From CBDDBK01 sp965225715 (GTDB taxonomy: Bacteria; Bacteroidota; Bacteroidia; Cytophagales; Flammeovirgaceae): a DNA stretch of 64,000 nt. The DNA lies in the NCBI GenBank assembly GCA_965225715.1, contig CBDDBK010000002.1, positions 744,001-808,000 of the forward strand, in the 5' to 3' direction. Within the stretch, counting starts at the first letter, position 1; each line of letters begins with the position of its first letter. Positions 29,003 through 38,460 of this stretch are shown here, in pieces. The translations under genes were made by a program, and so were the position numbers. Under the pieces are notes generated by a model that did not search any database, was not told where the DNA came from, and saw nothing but the letters and a program-made list of their open reading frames with translations.

Positions 29003-31213
29003 TTAGGCATCATCATTTATTTTAATTTTTATACCTACATAAAAATTTCTACCCGGATTGGATATTTCTAATTTTTTAAATCTGGAAAGATGATCTATAT
29101 AGTCATTGTTTAAGGCGTTTTTTATACCCATATCAATCCCTATAATTGCATTTTTAGTTAGAATTTCGAAATTTAGACCTATATTAATAAGGTTATAATT
29201 AGGTGTTCTGGTTTCAAAAACAGATATTCTATTCTGTTCAAATTTATGAATATGTTGGATAAATATAGTTTTTAATTGAAACTTACCTTTTTGGGAAACT
29301 TCTGCTTTTATCTTAGAATTAATTTTTGTTTGAGGTATAAGCGGAAGAGCATTTCCATTATTATCTTCTGCTATAACACTTGAAAGATTACTTTCAAAAT
29401 GGAGCCAATGAATAGCATGTGGATGATAATGAAAACCAACTTCTCCTCCATATAAAGAAGCATCTGTTTGTAAATAATCAAAAACAGGGTTTTCTTCTAT
29501 AAAAATTTCTGTGGGTGAAAGAAATATATAATTTTTAATAGTATTATAAAAAGGGTTTAAAGCAAAACTAAAATGTTCACCTCGGTGTTCAAAAGAAAAA
29601 TCTATTTGGGTTGCACTTTCTTCCTTAAGATTCATATTTCCTCTCTCATAACGATTTGTGCCTTCATGAACCCCATCAGATAGTAGTTCAGACGTATTGG
29701 GAGCTCTATAACCACTTGAAACATTAATACGTAAAGTCGACTTTTTGAAATTGTAAACTGCACCACTAGAAAAAGTTAATCCATTATACGTATTGTTAAA
29801 GGCAGAAATAGATTGCTCAGGTGTTGCTATTGCTTTGGTATCAATTAAACGAGTATCGCTTCTCAATCCAGCTTGTAATTGCAATCTATTAAAATTGAAA
29901 TTTACTAACCCAAATGCCCCAAAATCTGTCACTTGAGCATCTGGAATTAAAAACTCTTCACCAGAATTTTCATTATTTTGGGAAAGCCCTTGTACCCCAA
30001 CAGTAAAACTCAAATAATCTTTGTAGGTTGGAGAAGCCCATCTTAAATTATATAAAAAGGTATTTAAGGTTAAACCCAAAGCCGGCTCATCTTTATCATC
30101 TTCAAACTCTCTACGATAATTATTGGTATAACCTACAATTAGGCTCAGTTTTGAAGCTCCTGTAAAAAAAATATTTTCAAGGCTTATATTATGGTTATCA
30201 ATAGACTGAAAAGGTAGAACAAAGTTTCTTTCGGTTGAGCTACCCAAACTATCTTCTTCGGCAATCGCATAATTGTTTTGAAGGTAGCTGTATTTTAAAT
30301 TCACTATCCAGTTATTTGTATTAAAACCAAATGCGCTTTTAATATTTTTTTCATCAAACCGGGTATTAAATACACGTTCAGCATTTGGTACTTGATAATC
30401 TGCATGTGAAGAATAACTTCCAAATACATTCAATTTAAGTTTGTGTTTATTAATTTTTATACCAACATTATTTATACTACCTAGACTATTAGACAAAAAT
30501 TGAGTTTGTCCAAATCCTGTAATTTTATTAATCTTTGCATAGCGTTCTTCAATAAAATAAAGCACACCACCTAAAGCATCCGAACCATAAAGTACCGAAG
30601 CAGGACCTTTTATGACTTCAACCCGTTCTATACCTAATGCGCCAACACCTAAACCATGTTCATCTCCAAATTGTTGATTTTCAACTCTTATACCTTGTAC
30701 ATAAGTTACAATTCTATTTCCAGATAAACCTCTAATAACGGGTTTACCTATACCTACACCAGTAGTATTTTGTTCTACACCAGGTATATCACTAATAGCC
30801 TCTGCTAAAGTTGCTGGTGAATTCTGTTGTAACTCTTGGACCGTTCTATACTCAACATGGGTGCTATTTTCTTCCTGTAATCTTCCTGTTGATTCAGAAA
30901 TAACTATTTCATTTAATTGATAATGAGTCTTTTCAAGGTAAAATATTTTTTCAGATACAGCATCTATATTAACTGTTTCACTGATAGTAGTATAACCAGG
31001 AAGTGAAATTACAATACTTTTTTGAGCATGGTGGTCAAGTTTAAAAACTCCATTTTCGTCAGCAGTAATTCCTGTGTTTAAGTCTACAAAATATATTTTA
31101 GCAAAAGAAATTGGTTTTTGAGTATCTTTATCCACAATTTTTCCTTCAAATGATTGGCTGTAGGATGTAAAGAATACACACATTATTAATACTAGAACTA
31201 CATTTATTTTCAT
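29003..31213 (-). CDS. TonB-dependent outer membrane receptor, ZnuD-like
   Basis: A 736-residue energy-coupled outer membrane receptor. It has a signal peptide (about 1-19), a CarboxypepD_reg-like domain (about 20-105, IVDKDTQKPISFAKIYF) and a plug domain (about 115-225) with ENQQFGDEHGLGVG, RVEVIKGPASVLYGSDALGG and IRGLSGNRIV. A 22-strand barrel follows, ending with the usual C-terminal strand (RNFYVGIKIKIN). The DEHGLGxG segment and the His-rich loop (FHYHPHAIHWLHFE) recall zinc receptors of the ZnuD group. A perfect palindrome resembling a Fur-family (perhaps Zur) site lies 73 bases upstream of the start, which supports metal-responsive expression. Zinc as substrate is an inference; haem or an iron complex is possible. 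Confidence 0.88.
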   Translation of the reverse strand: MKINVVLVLIMCVFFTSYSQSFEGKIVDKDTQKPISFAKIYFVDLNTGITADENGVFKLDHHAQKSIVISLPGYTTISETVNIDAVSEKIFYLEKTHYQLNEIVISESTGRLQEENSTHVEYRTVQELQQNSPATLAEAISDIPGVEQNTTGVGIGKPVIRGLSGNRIVTYVQGIRVENQQFGDEHGLGVGALGIERVEVIKGPASVLYGSDALGGVLYFIEERYAKINKITGFGQTQFLSNSLGSINNVGIKINKHKLKLNVFGSYSSHADYQVPNAERVFNTRFDEKNIKSAFGFNTNNWIVNLKYSYLQNNYAIAEEDSLGSSTERNFVLPFQSIDNHNISLENIFFTGASKLSLIVGYTNNYRREFEDDKDEPALGLTLNTFLYNLRWASPTYKDYLSFTVGVQGLSQNNENSGEEFLIPDAQVTDFGAFGLVNFNFNRLQLQAGLRSDTRLIDTKAIATPEQSISAFNNTYNGLTFSSGAVYNFKKSTLRINVSSGYRAPNTSELLSDGVHEGTNRYERGNMNLKEESATQIDFSFEHRGEHFSFALNPFYNTIKNYIFLSPTEIFIEENPVFDYLQTDASLYGGEVGFHYHPHAIHWLHFESNLSSVIAEDNNGNALPLIPQTKINSKIKAEVSQKGKFQLKTIFIQHIHKFEQNRISVFETRTPNYNLINIGLNFEILTKNAIIGIDMGIKNALNNDYIDHLSRFKKLEISNPGRNFYVGIKIKINDDA

Positions 31214-31285
31214 ATTCTTAGAAAAGTTAAAATTAAAAAATTAGAATTATTAAACCGCAATATAGTTCTTAACATACATTATTAT

Positions 31286-31298
31286 GCAACACTGTTGC
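31286..31298. promoter_or_regulatory. GCAACA-C-TGTTGC palindrome upstream of the TonB receptor gene
   Basis: A perfect 6-1-6 inverted repeat in an otherwise AT-rich gap, 73 bases from the receptor start. The geometry is that of Fur/Zur-type boxes. Repression of a metal-receptor gene by a Zur-like regulator is plausible, but the regulator is not in the window. Confidence 0.5.
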
Positions 31299-31434
31299 GT
31301 TTTTTTAGTATGGAATAAAATTTTTTTTATTATCTATGACTTTTTTACCACTTTAAACACAAATTGTAGCGATGGATTTGTTTGTCTATGCGCTTAGTAT
31401 TTTTAGTATATTGAAAGGAGAATCAGGTAGGGGA

Positions 31435-31529
31435 TTTATACTCAGATTACTTGAAAAAGAGAGTTTTCCGGATTCTAACCTATTGGTATTGAAACTTAAC
31501 GTTTCGCAAAATAAAATAGCTTTGCTATA
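31435..31529 (-). repeat. 95-bp dispersed intergenic repeat, copy 2
   Basis: Reverse complement of copy 1 at 2266-2360 with very few differences: TTTATACTCAGATTACTTG at the left and TAGCTTTGCTATA at the right. It fills the space just after the pbpC stop. The rest of the 31214-31540 gap holds the metal-box palindrome and nothing else that I can see. Confidence 0.85.
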
Positions 31530-31540
31530 ACTGGTTAAAT

Positions 31541-33871
31541 TTACTCTTCCGATAATATTTCTATCTGTTTCTTCAACGTATAGCCATCTTCATCTACAAC
31601 ACTTAATACATATTTTCCTTTTGATAAAAAAGTTTCTATTTGGTGGTCTTGTTCGGTCTTTCCAATATATTGGTTATCAATATGCCAATACACTTTTTTG
31701 GCAGAATTTTGATGGGCCAATTCAAAAATAATTTTTCCATTTTTCCCATCTAAATATTTGGGAATAAATATCTTGGTGTTTTTATAAGGATAAATAAACT
31801 GCATTTGAGCATTTAAAGTATTGGGTTGACAACCTTGAGCATAATCTGGTAAAAGGTCATAATTGGGCTTTTGTTTTTTAAAATAATAAGCCATAACAGG
31901 TGGTAAAATAAACCAACTTTTGGCTGTCATATCAGAAACGGGTGAACAGGTATTGTTGACTTGTTCGCCTTTACTATTTAAAAATATTTTTTTATGATAA
32001 AAACAAGTTTCCAAGTTTAGGCTTCCTTTTGGGACATTAATTTCTTGATGATTTGGGCATAGATTATTAGGTTTTAATCCACTTTCTTTACAAATTTTTA
32101 GAGTACTCATACTTATATCATCAGATATATTAAAGTCCGTATATTCGGAAGTATTGTGGTCTAACTGTTTAAAAATATCAAATAAAATAGGGCCCGCTGT
32201 TAGCCCTCCGACTAATCCAGCTCTGCCTTCACCATCTGCATTTCCAACCCAAACACCTACTAAATAATCATTTGAATATCCGATTGCCCAAGCATCTCGA
32301 AAACCAATACTGGTACCTGTTTTCCAAGCTATTTTTTTTGAAGATTCGAAATATTGCCAAGCTACGCTTGTATTGGGTCTATTAACTTCAAATAAGGTTT
32401 GAGTGGTAAGCCAAGCAGCAGATATTGAAATAGGATAATTTATTTTTTTAGGTTTAGATATTTTATTTTGGAAGTAAGTAATTTCAGTATGTTTTTTTTT
32501 TTCTATGCTCGTTTGATAAAAATGATGATAAGCATTTACAAGTTTCCAAAGTGATGTTTCTAACCCGCCTAAAATTAAAGTTAAACCATAGTAATCAGGA
32601 TTTGGGTTTAAGTCCTTTTTAAAACCTAACAAATTTAGCTTATGGTGAAATTTATGATGATTGTATTTATTTAAAAGGTGTACAAAAGGAATATTCAAAG
32701 ATTCTATAAGGGCTTGTTCGGCGCTTACTGCTCCGTAATAGTTTGTTGAAAAATTTTTGGGAATGAAATCATCAAAAAAAGTTGGGTAATCAGGTAATAA
32801 GGTCTTTGAGGTTATGAGTCCTTCATCTAAAGCTAATGCAAATAAAAAAGGTTTTAATAAAGAACCTGTGCTTCTTTTGGCTTGAATAATATCGACTTGA
32901 GAACTATTTTCATCTTTCATACCAACATTACCAACATAAGCTAAGACTTTTCCTGAATGGTTGTCTATGACTAAGGCACAAATATTTTGAATGCCATTAA
33001 ATTTAAGTAGACGATGGTATCTTTCAAGATTACTTCGGACATTTTGTTGAATATGGTTTTTTAAACTTGTATTTATGCGTTTTCCGCGTTTGCCTTTTTT
33101 TATTAAATCGAATAGTAGATGAGGTGCTAAGTTAGGTAGTGGGGCGGGGTGTTCTGGAATATTTTCTAAAATGGATAATTTATATGTTTCCTGATTAATA
33201 ATTCCACGTTTAAAGAGTTTTTTGAGAAGTCGGTTTCGTTTTTGAAATAAGTCATTAACATTTTTACCAGGGTAAATAAGACCGGGTTGATTTGGCAAAA
33301 CTGCTAACATAGCGCTTTCAGCCCAAGATAAGTGCTGAGGCGAAGTGCCAAAATAACGCCAAGCAGCAGTTTCTAAACCTACAATATTGCTTCCAAATGG
33401 GGCATGAGTAGCATATAAACGTAAAATTTTACGTTTTGAATAAGTTAGTTCTAAACGAGCAGATAAATACATTTCGATGAGTTTTTGATAAATATTGCGC
33501 GGTTTGTTTTGTCGAGATAGTCTTATAACTTGCATACTTAGAGTTGAAGCACCGCTCACAATTTTTTGAGCAAAAATATTTTGATTTAAAGCCCTTAAAA
33601 TGGCTATAGGATTAATACCAAAATGGTAATAAAAATACCTGTCTTCAAAATTAATGAGACAGGTTTTAAACTTCAAAGGCACAGAATCTATTTCTGGGAA
33701 ACGCCACTGTTGATCGGAAGCTGTAATTGCCCCTAATAAGTTATGATTGGAATCAAAAACAACTGTGGAATGGGTAGTTTTGAAAATTGGGGAAGGTAAA
33801 CTGAACCAATATAGAACTAAGAAAATCAGCCCAACGACAGAAAAAATAAAGGTTTGGTGAATAGTTTTCAT
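31541..33871 (-). CDS. pbpC: Penicillin-binding protein 1C (bifunctional)
   Basis: A 776-residue peptidoglycan synthase with glycosyltransferase and transpeptidase domains. One N-terminal membrane helix (about 7-26) anchors it in the inner membrane. The GT51 domain has the catalytic Glu in FEDRYFYYHFGINP (E76) and GASTLSMQ (107-114). The transpeptidase domain has SxxK as SLLK (337-340) in RSTGSLLKPF, SxN as SLN (391-393) and KTG (517-519). The C-terminal BiPBP_C region ends ...SVVDEDGYTLKK. PbpC genes in Bacteroidota often sit with an alpha-2-macroglobulin gene; none is next to this one. Its 3' end has a duplicated piece at 23102-23191. Confidence 0.92.
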   Translation of the reverse strand: MKTIHQTFIFSVVGLIFLVLYWFSLPSPIFKTTHSTVVFDSNHNLLGAITASDQQWRFPEIDSVPLKFKTCLINFEDRYFYYHFGINPIAILRALNQNIFAQKIVSGASTLSMQVIRLSRQNKPRNIYQKLIEMYLSARLELTYSKRKILRLYATHAPFGSNIVGLETAAWRYFGTSPQHLSWAESAMLAVLPNQPGLIYPGKNVNDLFQKRNRLLKKLFKRGIINQETYKLSILENIPEHPAPLPNLAPHLLFDLIKKGKRGKRINTSLKNHIQQNVRSNLERYHRLLKFNGIQNICALVIDNHSGKVLAYVGNVGMKDENSSQVDIIQAKRSTGSLLKPFLFALALDEGLITSKTLLPDYPTFFDDFIPKNFSTNYYGAVSAEQALIESLNIPFVHLLNKYNHHKFHHKLNLLGFKKDLNPNPDYYGLTLILGGLETSLWKLVNAYHHFYQTSIEKKKHTEITYFQNKISKPKKINYPISISAAWLTTQTLFEVNRPNTSVAWQYFESSKKIAWKTGTSIGFRDAWAIGYSNDYLVGVWVGNADGEGRAGLVGGLTAGPILFDIFKQLDHNTSEYTDFNISDDISMSTLKICKESGLKPNNLCPNHQEINVPKGSLNLETCFYHKKIFLNSKGEQVNNTCSPVSDMTAKSWFILPPVMAYYFKKQKPNYDLLPDYAQGCQPNTLNAQMQFIYPYKNTKIFIPKYLDGKNGKIIFELAHQNSAKKVYWHIDNQYIGKTEQDHQIETFLSKGKYVLSVVDEDGYTLKKQIEILSEE

Positions 33872-33904
33872 GACTATTTTTTTTGCCGTAGAAAAAATGT
33901 ATAT

Positions 33905-34137
33905 TTAAAATTCGGAATCGATATAAGTAAATTTATCGCTTATAGTAACATTAACCTGTTCTTTACGCTTGACAAGCGTCTGCAATGTTTGAAAATTTTG
34001 GCTTCCTACAGCGCTTCCCTTATTACCTTTTATACTAACTATACCATTTCTTTGTAATCTTAATCTTTGGGTATCAGTTGGGCTTGATCAAAACTTAGAA
34101 TAAAACCAATAAACAAAAGGCCAATTATCTTTTTCAT
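33905..34137 (-). pseudogene. Small secreted protein gene with a frameshift, upstream of pbpC
   Basis: On the minus strand an ATG at 34137 starts a signal peptide (MKKIIGLLFIGFILSFDQAQ) but hits a stop after LIPKD. After a shift just behind the signal peptide, another frame continues DTQRLRLQRNGIVSIKGN... for about 60 residues to a stop at 33905. The joined product would be about 77 residues. I do not recognise the family. It lies 33 bases upstream of pbpC and on the same strand, so it would be the first gene of that operon. The stretch 34138-34364 contains a decayed dispersed repeat and no gene. Confidence 0.4.
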
Positions 34138-34232
34138 ATCTACAGATTTGATAACGAAATTAATAGAAAAAGTAAAGTTTTAGCTCTAAATTAAATATTT
34201 TTATTGATAACTTTATTACTTTTGATAAAAAA

Positions 34233-34326
34233 TATAGCACTGCTATTTTTATCTCAGAAATGGTCATTTTCAATACTAATGAGTTAAACCACTTAAAAGT
34301 CCTTTTTTCTGGTGACATGACTATAA
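34233..34326 (+). repeat. Decayed copy of the 95-bp dispersed repeat
   Basis: TATAGCACTGCTATTTTTAT, CAGAAATGGTCATTTTCAAT and TGACATGACTATAA follow the repeat in order. It lies just upstream of the transglutaminase-like pseudogene. Confidence 0.55.
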
Positions 34327-34364
34327 TTGCAAGCTCTTAACTTTTTTTTTAAATTAAAATTGAT

Positions 34365-35853
34365 ATGCTATCAATAATTATCAGACTAAGCCTTGTCAGT
34401 TTATTGGGCTTGGGCTTTTTATTTCCGGCTTTTGCCCAGTATCGCTTAGACGAATTAAAAGCCCATTATGCTAAAGTTCTCAAGCAGCAATCCAAACGCG
34501 ATCGCTTAGGAGATAAAATATACCGTAAGTCGCGTGAAATGCTTCCTAAGCCATCCATTCGCTACGATTTATCAAGTAGTCAATATTCGCGTCGGCTGCC
34601 AGATATTATTGTCAAGCCTTCACTGAATTGGTCAAGATGAGTAGCGATTCGACTTATTCATATTCGGTGCGGAGGGTACTCTTTGTCGTAGAAGATACTT
34701 TTTGTGGAGGCTTAACGAATTATGCTGCTTACCTCTGTTATCTAAGCAATAAATATGTCCGGCTTTTGATAGTAAAAATAGAAGAAATGGGGCATGACTC
34801 TAACGATAATGTTGCCAAAAACATGATGCTATTTCGTTTATTTTCCGATACTATTCGCCTTAACTATAAAAACAAAGTAGCTGAACACATTTCTTTCTGT
34901 TATGATTTTGACGATTTTTATTCCGAAAAGGACTGGACTAAAACATTTGTAGAAAAATTGATTCGTACAGGTAAGGGGCAATGCCATTCTATGCCTTTGC
35001 TCTATCTGATTTTAGCTGAGGAAATTGGGGCAGAAGCCTATTTGGCCTATTCACCTCAACATAGCTATATCAAATTTCAAGATGCTAAAGGAAAATGGAT
35101 AAATGCAGAATTGACCATGGGTATTTTGACCACCAATGCCTATATTTTCCAATCGGGATACGTCAAAGCTGAAGCCTTACAAAATGAAATTTATATGCAC
35201 CCAATGAAAAAAAAACTTGTTATCAAGTTTCATACATGATTTATCCAAAGGCTATCTCTTTCAATTTGGTTATGATGGATTTGTAGAATAGATGCTAAAT
35301 AAAGCCTTGGAACTATATCCTAAAAATAGACTTTAATTATTTTGATAATCAATATATTATGTAATTTTGATTTTTTGGCATTAAATTTAATGAAAAAAAC
35401 TAATATAGTATAAATATTTGATTATCAGCTTAATAAATATAAATTAAAAATATATGTATACTCTAAATTTTACTTGATCTCTTTGAAAAACCTTTAAACT
35501 TTCACTATAATATCATTTTTTATAAGTTGTTAATTAACAACTTATTATAAAAACAACTTTTTTATTTGATTGATTATCAAATCCGGGCAAGTCTAATATT
35601 TTTGTTCATTTGACAAACTGCACTATAATTTGAGACGTTTTTTGTATAAATGGAATCGGATAGATGGTATAGAGTTCGAAATTGAGTCTTATCCTAAAGC
35701 CAAAGCCTTTTTAGAAGTCATTCATAAACAAAAAGATTTTATCGATCAATTGGGCTATAAGACATGCCGCGTGAGATTTATGAGCGTTGGCTTGAATTGG
35801 TCAATGAGACAAAAAGTCAACAGAAAGGTGAGGCGATTCTTAGGTATAAATAA
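34365..35853 (+). pseudogene. Transglutaminase-like protein gene, multiply broken and carrying a MITE
   Basis: Originally one secreted protein of roughly 400 residues. Piece 1 (34365-34640) is a signal peptide (MLSIIIRLSLVSLLGLGFLF) plus about 65 residues. Piece 2 (34628-35239) has the transglutaminase-like core with Cys-His in GKGQCHSMPLLYLILAEEIG and the second His in SPQHSYIKF. The frame then shifts to HDLSKGYLFQFGYDGF, an in-frame TAG follows, and MLNKALELYPKN resembles a TPR-type helix. A 269-bp element interrupts at 35327-35595. Piece 3 resumes with LRRFLYKWNRIDGIEFEIE and, after a last shift, DMPREIYERWLELVNE to a stop at 35853. Three or more frameshifts, one stop and an insertion show that the gene is dead. 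Confidence 0.75.
35327..35595. mobile_element. 269-bp MITE with TAGACTT ends and TA flanks, copy A
   Basis: Starts TAGACTTTAATTATTTTGAT and ends CCGGGCAAGTCTA. The termini form imperfect inverted repeats of about 27 bases (TAGACTT...TTGATAATCAAT). An inverted copy of exactly the same length lies at 62988-63256. The element has no open frame and sits inside the transglutaminase-like gene. Ends in TA fit the Tc1/IS630 type of target duplication, and an IS630 wreck is at 42471-43163, but those ends (TACCATTA) differ, so that transposase is not shown to be its driver. Confidence 0.85.
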
Positions 35854-35895
35854 TTTACAAAATTTGCCAGGCTATTAAATTATTGATATTGTGTT

Positions 35896-36195
35896 ATGGA
35901 AGAAAAAAGTCCAGATAATCAAGATATTATAACAAGTATTTTAAAAATTACCAAAATATATTTTCAATTACTTCAATTAGAAATGAAAGGTAATTTTTTA
36001 TTTTTATTGCTAAAAATACTTACTTTTGGTGCTTTGTTTATATGTATTATTTTTTGTATCTGTCTTTTATTTATTATAGGATTAGTTCTAATTTTTTATA
36101 AATGGATAGGATTAGGGCTTTTAAGCAGTTTATTTTCTACCTTTATCTTATTGGTATTAAGTTTGGTTTTTATATTTAAGAAAATTAAAAACTGA
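35896..36195 (+). CDS. Small membrane protein, phage-holin-superfamily-like
   Basis: 99 residues: an amphipathic N-terminus (EEKSPDNQDIITSILKITKI) and two strong membrane helices (about 32-60 and 66-93) joined by a short turn (YKWIG), ending KKIKN. This plan matches the small cell-envelope proteins of Bacteroidota often annotated as phage holin III family or competence-associated proteins. Despite the name there are no phage genes around, so a prophage is not indicated. Function unknown. Confidence 0.6.
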   Translation: MEEKSPDNQDIITSILKITKIYFQLLQLEMKGNFLFLLLKILTFGALFICIIFCICLLFIIGLVLIFYKWIGLGLLSSLFSTFILLVLSLVFIFKKIKN

Positions 36196-36504
36196 AAAAG
36201 ATGAATTTAAACGCTTCAGTATGAAAAGTATTTTTTTTTAATTCTATAATAATAGGAGTAAAGTTTTAAAAACAAAAAAAATAGCTGACTATTTTATCAG
36301 ATCAAATATATTCATTTTAAGATTATTAGTAATCAAAATTTAAAAATTGTAAATTTGAGTATACTCCTTAAAATCATATAAAACCAGATTTTAACTTTAA
36401 ATCTATATTTTCTTTCCAATATAGTTAAGTTGGAATAAAATATAGGTAACTCAAAATTCCTATAATTAAGACTAAATCAGCCTTCTTTTACAAGATATAG
36501 AATT
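36196..36504. other. Gene-free AT-rich gap
   Basis: Nothing recognisable: no open frame above about 30 codons, no repeat family member and no clear terminator or promoter. Lies between a plus-strand and a minus-strand gene whose 3' ends converge. Confidence 0.5.
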
Positions 36505-37083
36505 TTATAAATTATTAACTGCTTTATCTGTTTCAAACATTACAATTTCAATTGCTCTCATTGGTGTGATTGGGTAATTAAAATGTTTTGAAATAGTGCT
36601 GTGCAATACGCTATAATCTTTAGTTCTCTCTATTTCTTGTAGTTTTTCCAAATACGCCAAATAAGTTGCTGGTTCACCAATTCCATATTGAGATCTCTTT
36701 CCAGTGCAGTATCTAAAAATTCTGCTGTCCCAAATTGCATATTTATTTGGATTGATAAAATGCAAAAGCTTTGAAGTTCCTACTAATGAATTATTAACAC
36801 AACTCTTAATTATTTCAAGTTTTGCCTTATCAAGTAAGTGTCCATTTTTTACATTATTCAATAAAGGAATAACCCTATCGGCATTTTTTATATCTAATCG
36901 GAGAATCGTCGGCATCCAACCGTAAACAAAATGGCTTGCAATTACTAAATGATGCTGTTTAATTTGGTCAATTGATTCGAAGTATTTTAAAAACTCAGGA
37001 TATGACTTAATATAAGAATTACTATCTGCTAAAATAAGTTTTTGGGCATCAGATTTTATTTTTTCAAAATTTAAGTTTTTCAT
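36505..37083 (-). CDS. Conserved protein of unknown function, possibly HhH-type fold
   Basis: 192 residues, cytoplasmic, alpha-helical, no signal peptide. The segment SLVGTSKLLHFINPNKYAIWDSRI with FRYCTGK resembles a pattern (SKxLHFxxPxxxxIxDSRVxR) seen in uncharacterised bacterial proteins distantly related to DNA glycosylases of the helix-hairpin-helix type. I cannot confirm the catalytic residues, so a function in DNA repair is only a suggestion. It is an isolated gene with no operon partners, between gaps on both sides. Confidence 0.55.
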   Translation of the reverse strand: MKNLNFEKIKSDAQKLILADSNSYIKSYPEFLKYFESIDQIKQHHLVIASHFVYGWMPTILRLDIKNADRVIPLLNNVKNGHLLDKAKLEIIKSCVNNSLVGTSKLLHFINPNKYAIWDSRIFRYCTGKRSQYGIGEPATYLAYLEKLQEIERTKDYSVLHSTISKHFNYPITPMRAIEIVMFETDKAVNNL

Positions 37084-37215
37084 ATTGGATTTGAATTATC
37101 TTACACAATCAATAAAATATAATTTTTATTACAAACTTATAATTGTTTTTTAATCAGAATATTATAAAAATTTTTAAAAAAAATACTTGTATTCATCATA
37201 TCTAAAAAAATTAAT

Positions 37216-37572
37216 TCATAAATCCAATTCCTGTATGAACACACTTTCTAGTTGCCAAACTTTAGCTACCTCTATAAGCGTATAAAACTCTAACTCTGTA
37301 ATAAATCCTTTTTGTTTATGAAATTTTAAGCTTTTGTTTAAAAGCTGTAAAAGCATATCTCTATTCAAATAGTGCATGTGATCGTATAAATATTTTAAAC
37401 TTCTTTGGTAGGCAGTAAAAATATTTTGAGCCATGAATTTTGACACCCATATTTGATTTTTAGACTTTGTGTCTTTTAAAAAAATTGTTTGTAATAACGT
37501 TTTTTCCTGATCAGTAATGCCATAACTGGACAGACTAATTGCTATTAGAAGTAAATATAGACGTTCTTTCAC
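37216..37572 (-). CDS. Small secreted protein, unknown function
   Basis: 118 residues with a signal peptide (MKERLYLLLIAISLSSYG). The mature part is helical and rich in Leu, Lys and Gln (for example LLQLLNKSLKFHKQKGF and TLIEVAKVWQLESVFIQEL). No recognised domain, no cysteines to form a lipobox. It lies between an unknown gene and a dispersed repeat, with lolA further upstream on the same strand. Confidence 0.5.
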   Translation of the reverse strand: MKERLYLLLIAISLSSYGITDQEKTLLQTIFLKDTKSKNQIWVSKFMAQNIFTAYQRSLKYLYDHMHYLNRDMLLQLLNKSLKFHKQKGFITELEFYTLIEVAKVWQLESVFIQELDL

Positions 37573-37580
37573 ATTTGAGT

Positions 37581-37675
37581 TATAGCAAAGCTATTTTATT
37601 TTTCGAAACGTTAAGTTTCAATACCAATAGGTTAGAATCTGAAAAACTCTCTTTTTCAAGCAATCTGAGTATAAA
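37581..37675 (+). repeat. 95-bp dispersed intergenic repeat, copy 3
   Basis: TATAGCAAAGCTATTTTATT at the left, CGAAACGTTAAGTTTCAATA in the middle, CTGAGTATAAA at the right: same length and nearly the same sequence as copy 1 at 2266-2360. It lies in the gap between lolA and the small secreted protein gene. Confidence 0.88.
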
Positions 37676-37703
37676 TAAATTAAATTGACAAGCCTCTATT
37701 TAT

Positions 37704-38366
37704 CTAATCGATGACTTCAACCTTAGGATGCTTTTTTAAATCAAAATTAAAATAGTTTTTAGGGAGTTTATTATTTTTTACAAAATTGGTAACGCTGTAA
37801 TCATAACGGGTTTCGTTTCCCTTTTCAAAAATTTGCCAAGAAATAATAACATTTGTTTTTTTAGAAATAAATACTTTAATTTTAAAATAATTAACCTTTT
37901 TAAGATTTATAGGAATAAGGTCTACAATATTACAATGTTGGTGTTTAACCTTTTTTTCACCTACTTTAAAATATTTAAAATCTTTTTTATAAATAGCATA
38001 AATTCGAGCTGGATTTTGAAGTGCATTATCCTCTTTATCTTTGCTATCACTAATATAAACTTCGTTAAATTCCTTATTATAATTCCAGTTTTTAGAACCA
38101 TTATTGTAAATTTCTTGCTCATCTAAAATAATTTTATATTTATTTTTGGAAACGATAATTTCTCCTTTATATGAATCAAGTACTTTATTGTCGACAACAT
38201 CTACAACTTTTTGTTGAAAGTGGGCTTTAAAATTATCCATACTCGAATAATTTTTATACATATTATTCAATATTTTTTCAGCCAATGGGTCATTTGTTTG
38301 AGCTAAAATAACAGGTGTTAATAAAGCTAAAAAACTAATATATAATAAGTTAAATAGATTTTTCAT
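37704..38366 (-). CDS. lolA: LolA-like outer membrane lipoprotein carrier protein
   Basis: Periplasmic carrier that shuttles lipoproteins from the inner membrane to the outer membrane. 220 residues with a signal peptide (MKNLFNLLYISFLALLTPVILA). The mature protein has the open beta-sheet pattern of the LolA family: NNMYKNYSSMDNFKAHFQQK, YKGEIIVSKNKYKI, NGSKNWNYNKEFNEV and NYFNFDLKKHPKVEVID. It follows ftsK by about 95 bases on the same strand; the ftsK-lolA order is common in Bacteroidota. LolB is not visible, as is usual in this phylum. Confidence 0.8.
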   Translation of the reverse strand: MKNLFNLLYISFLALLTPVILAQTNDPLAEKILNNMYKNYSSMDNFKAHFQQKVVDVVDNKVLDSYKGEIIVSKNKYKIILDEQEIYNNGSKNWNYNKEFNEVYISDSKDKEDNALQNPARIYAIYKKDFKYFKVGEKKVKHQHCNIVDLIPINLKKVNYFKIKVFISKKTNVIISWQIFEKGNETRYDYSVTNFVKNNKLPKNYFNFDLKKHPKVEVID

Positions 38367-38460
38367 TCTAAATTTTTAAATACACAAAAAAATAATCAAT
38401 TACTCTATAAAGCTAAAGTACTTATTAAGTAAAAATAAAAAATAATTTATATCATAATTT

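Noticed and set aside
35630..35878. 82-residue plus-strand frame as an intact gene
   Set aside because: It is the frameshifted 3' part of the transglutaminase-like gene behind the MITE; a shift restores DMPREIYERWLELVNE and the proper stop.
35896..36195. Prophage marker from the holin-like protein
   Set aside because: No other phage gene is near; small two-helix proteins of this type are ordinary in Bacteroidota chromosomes.
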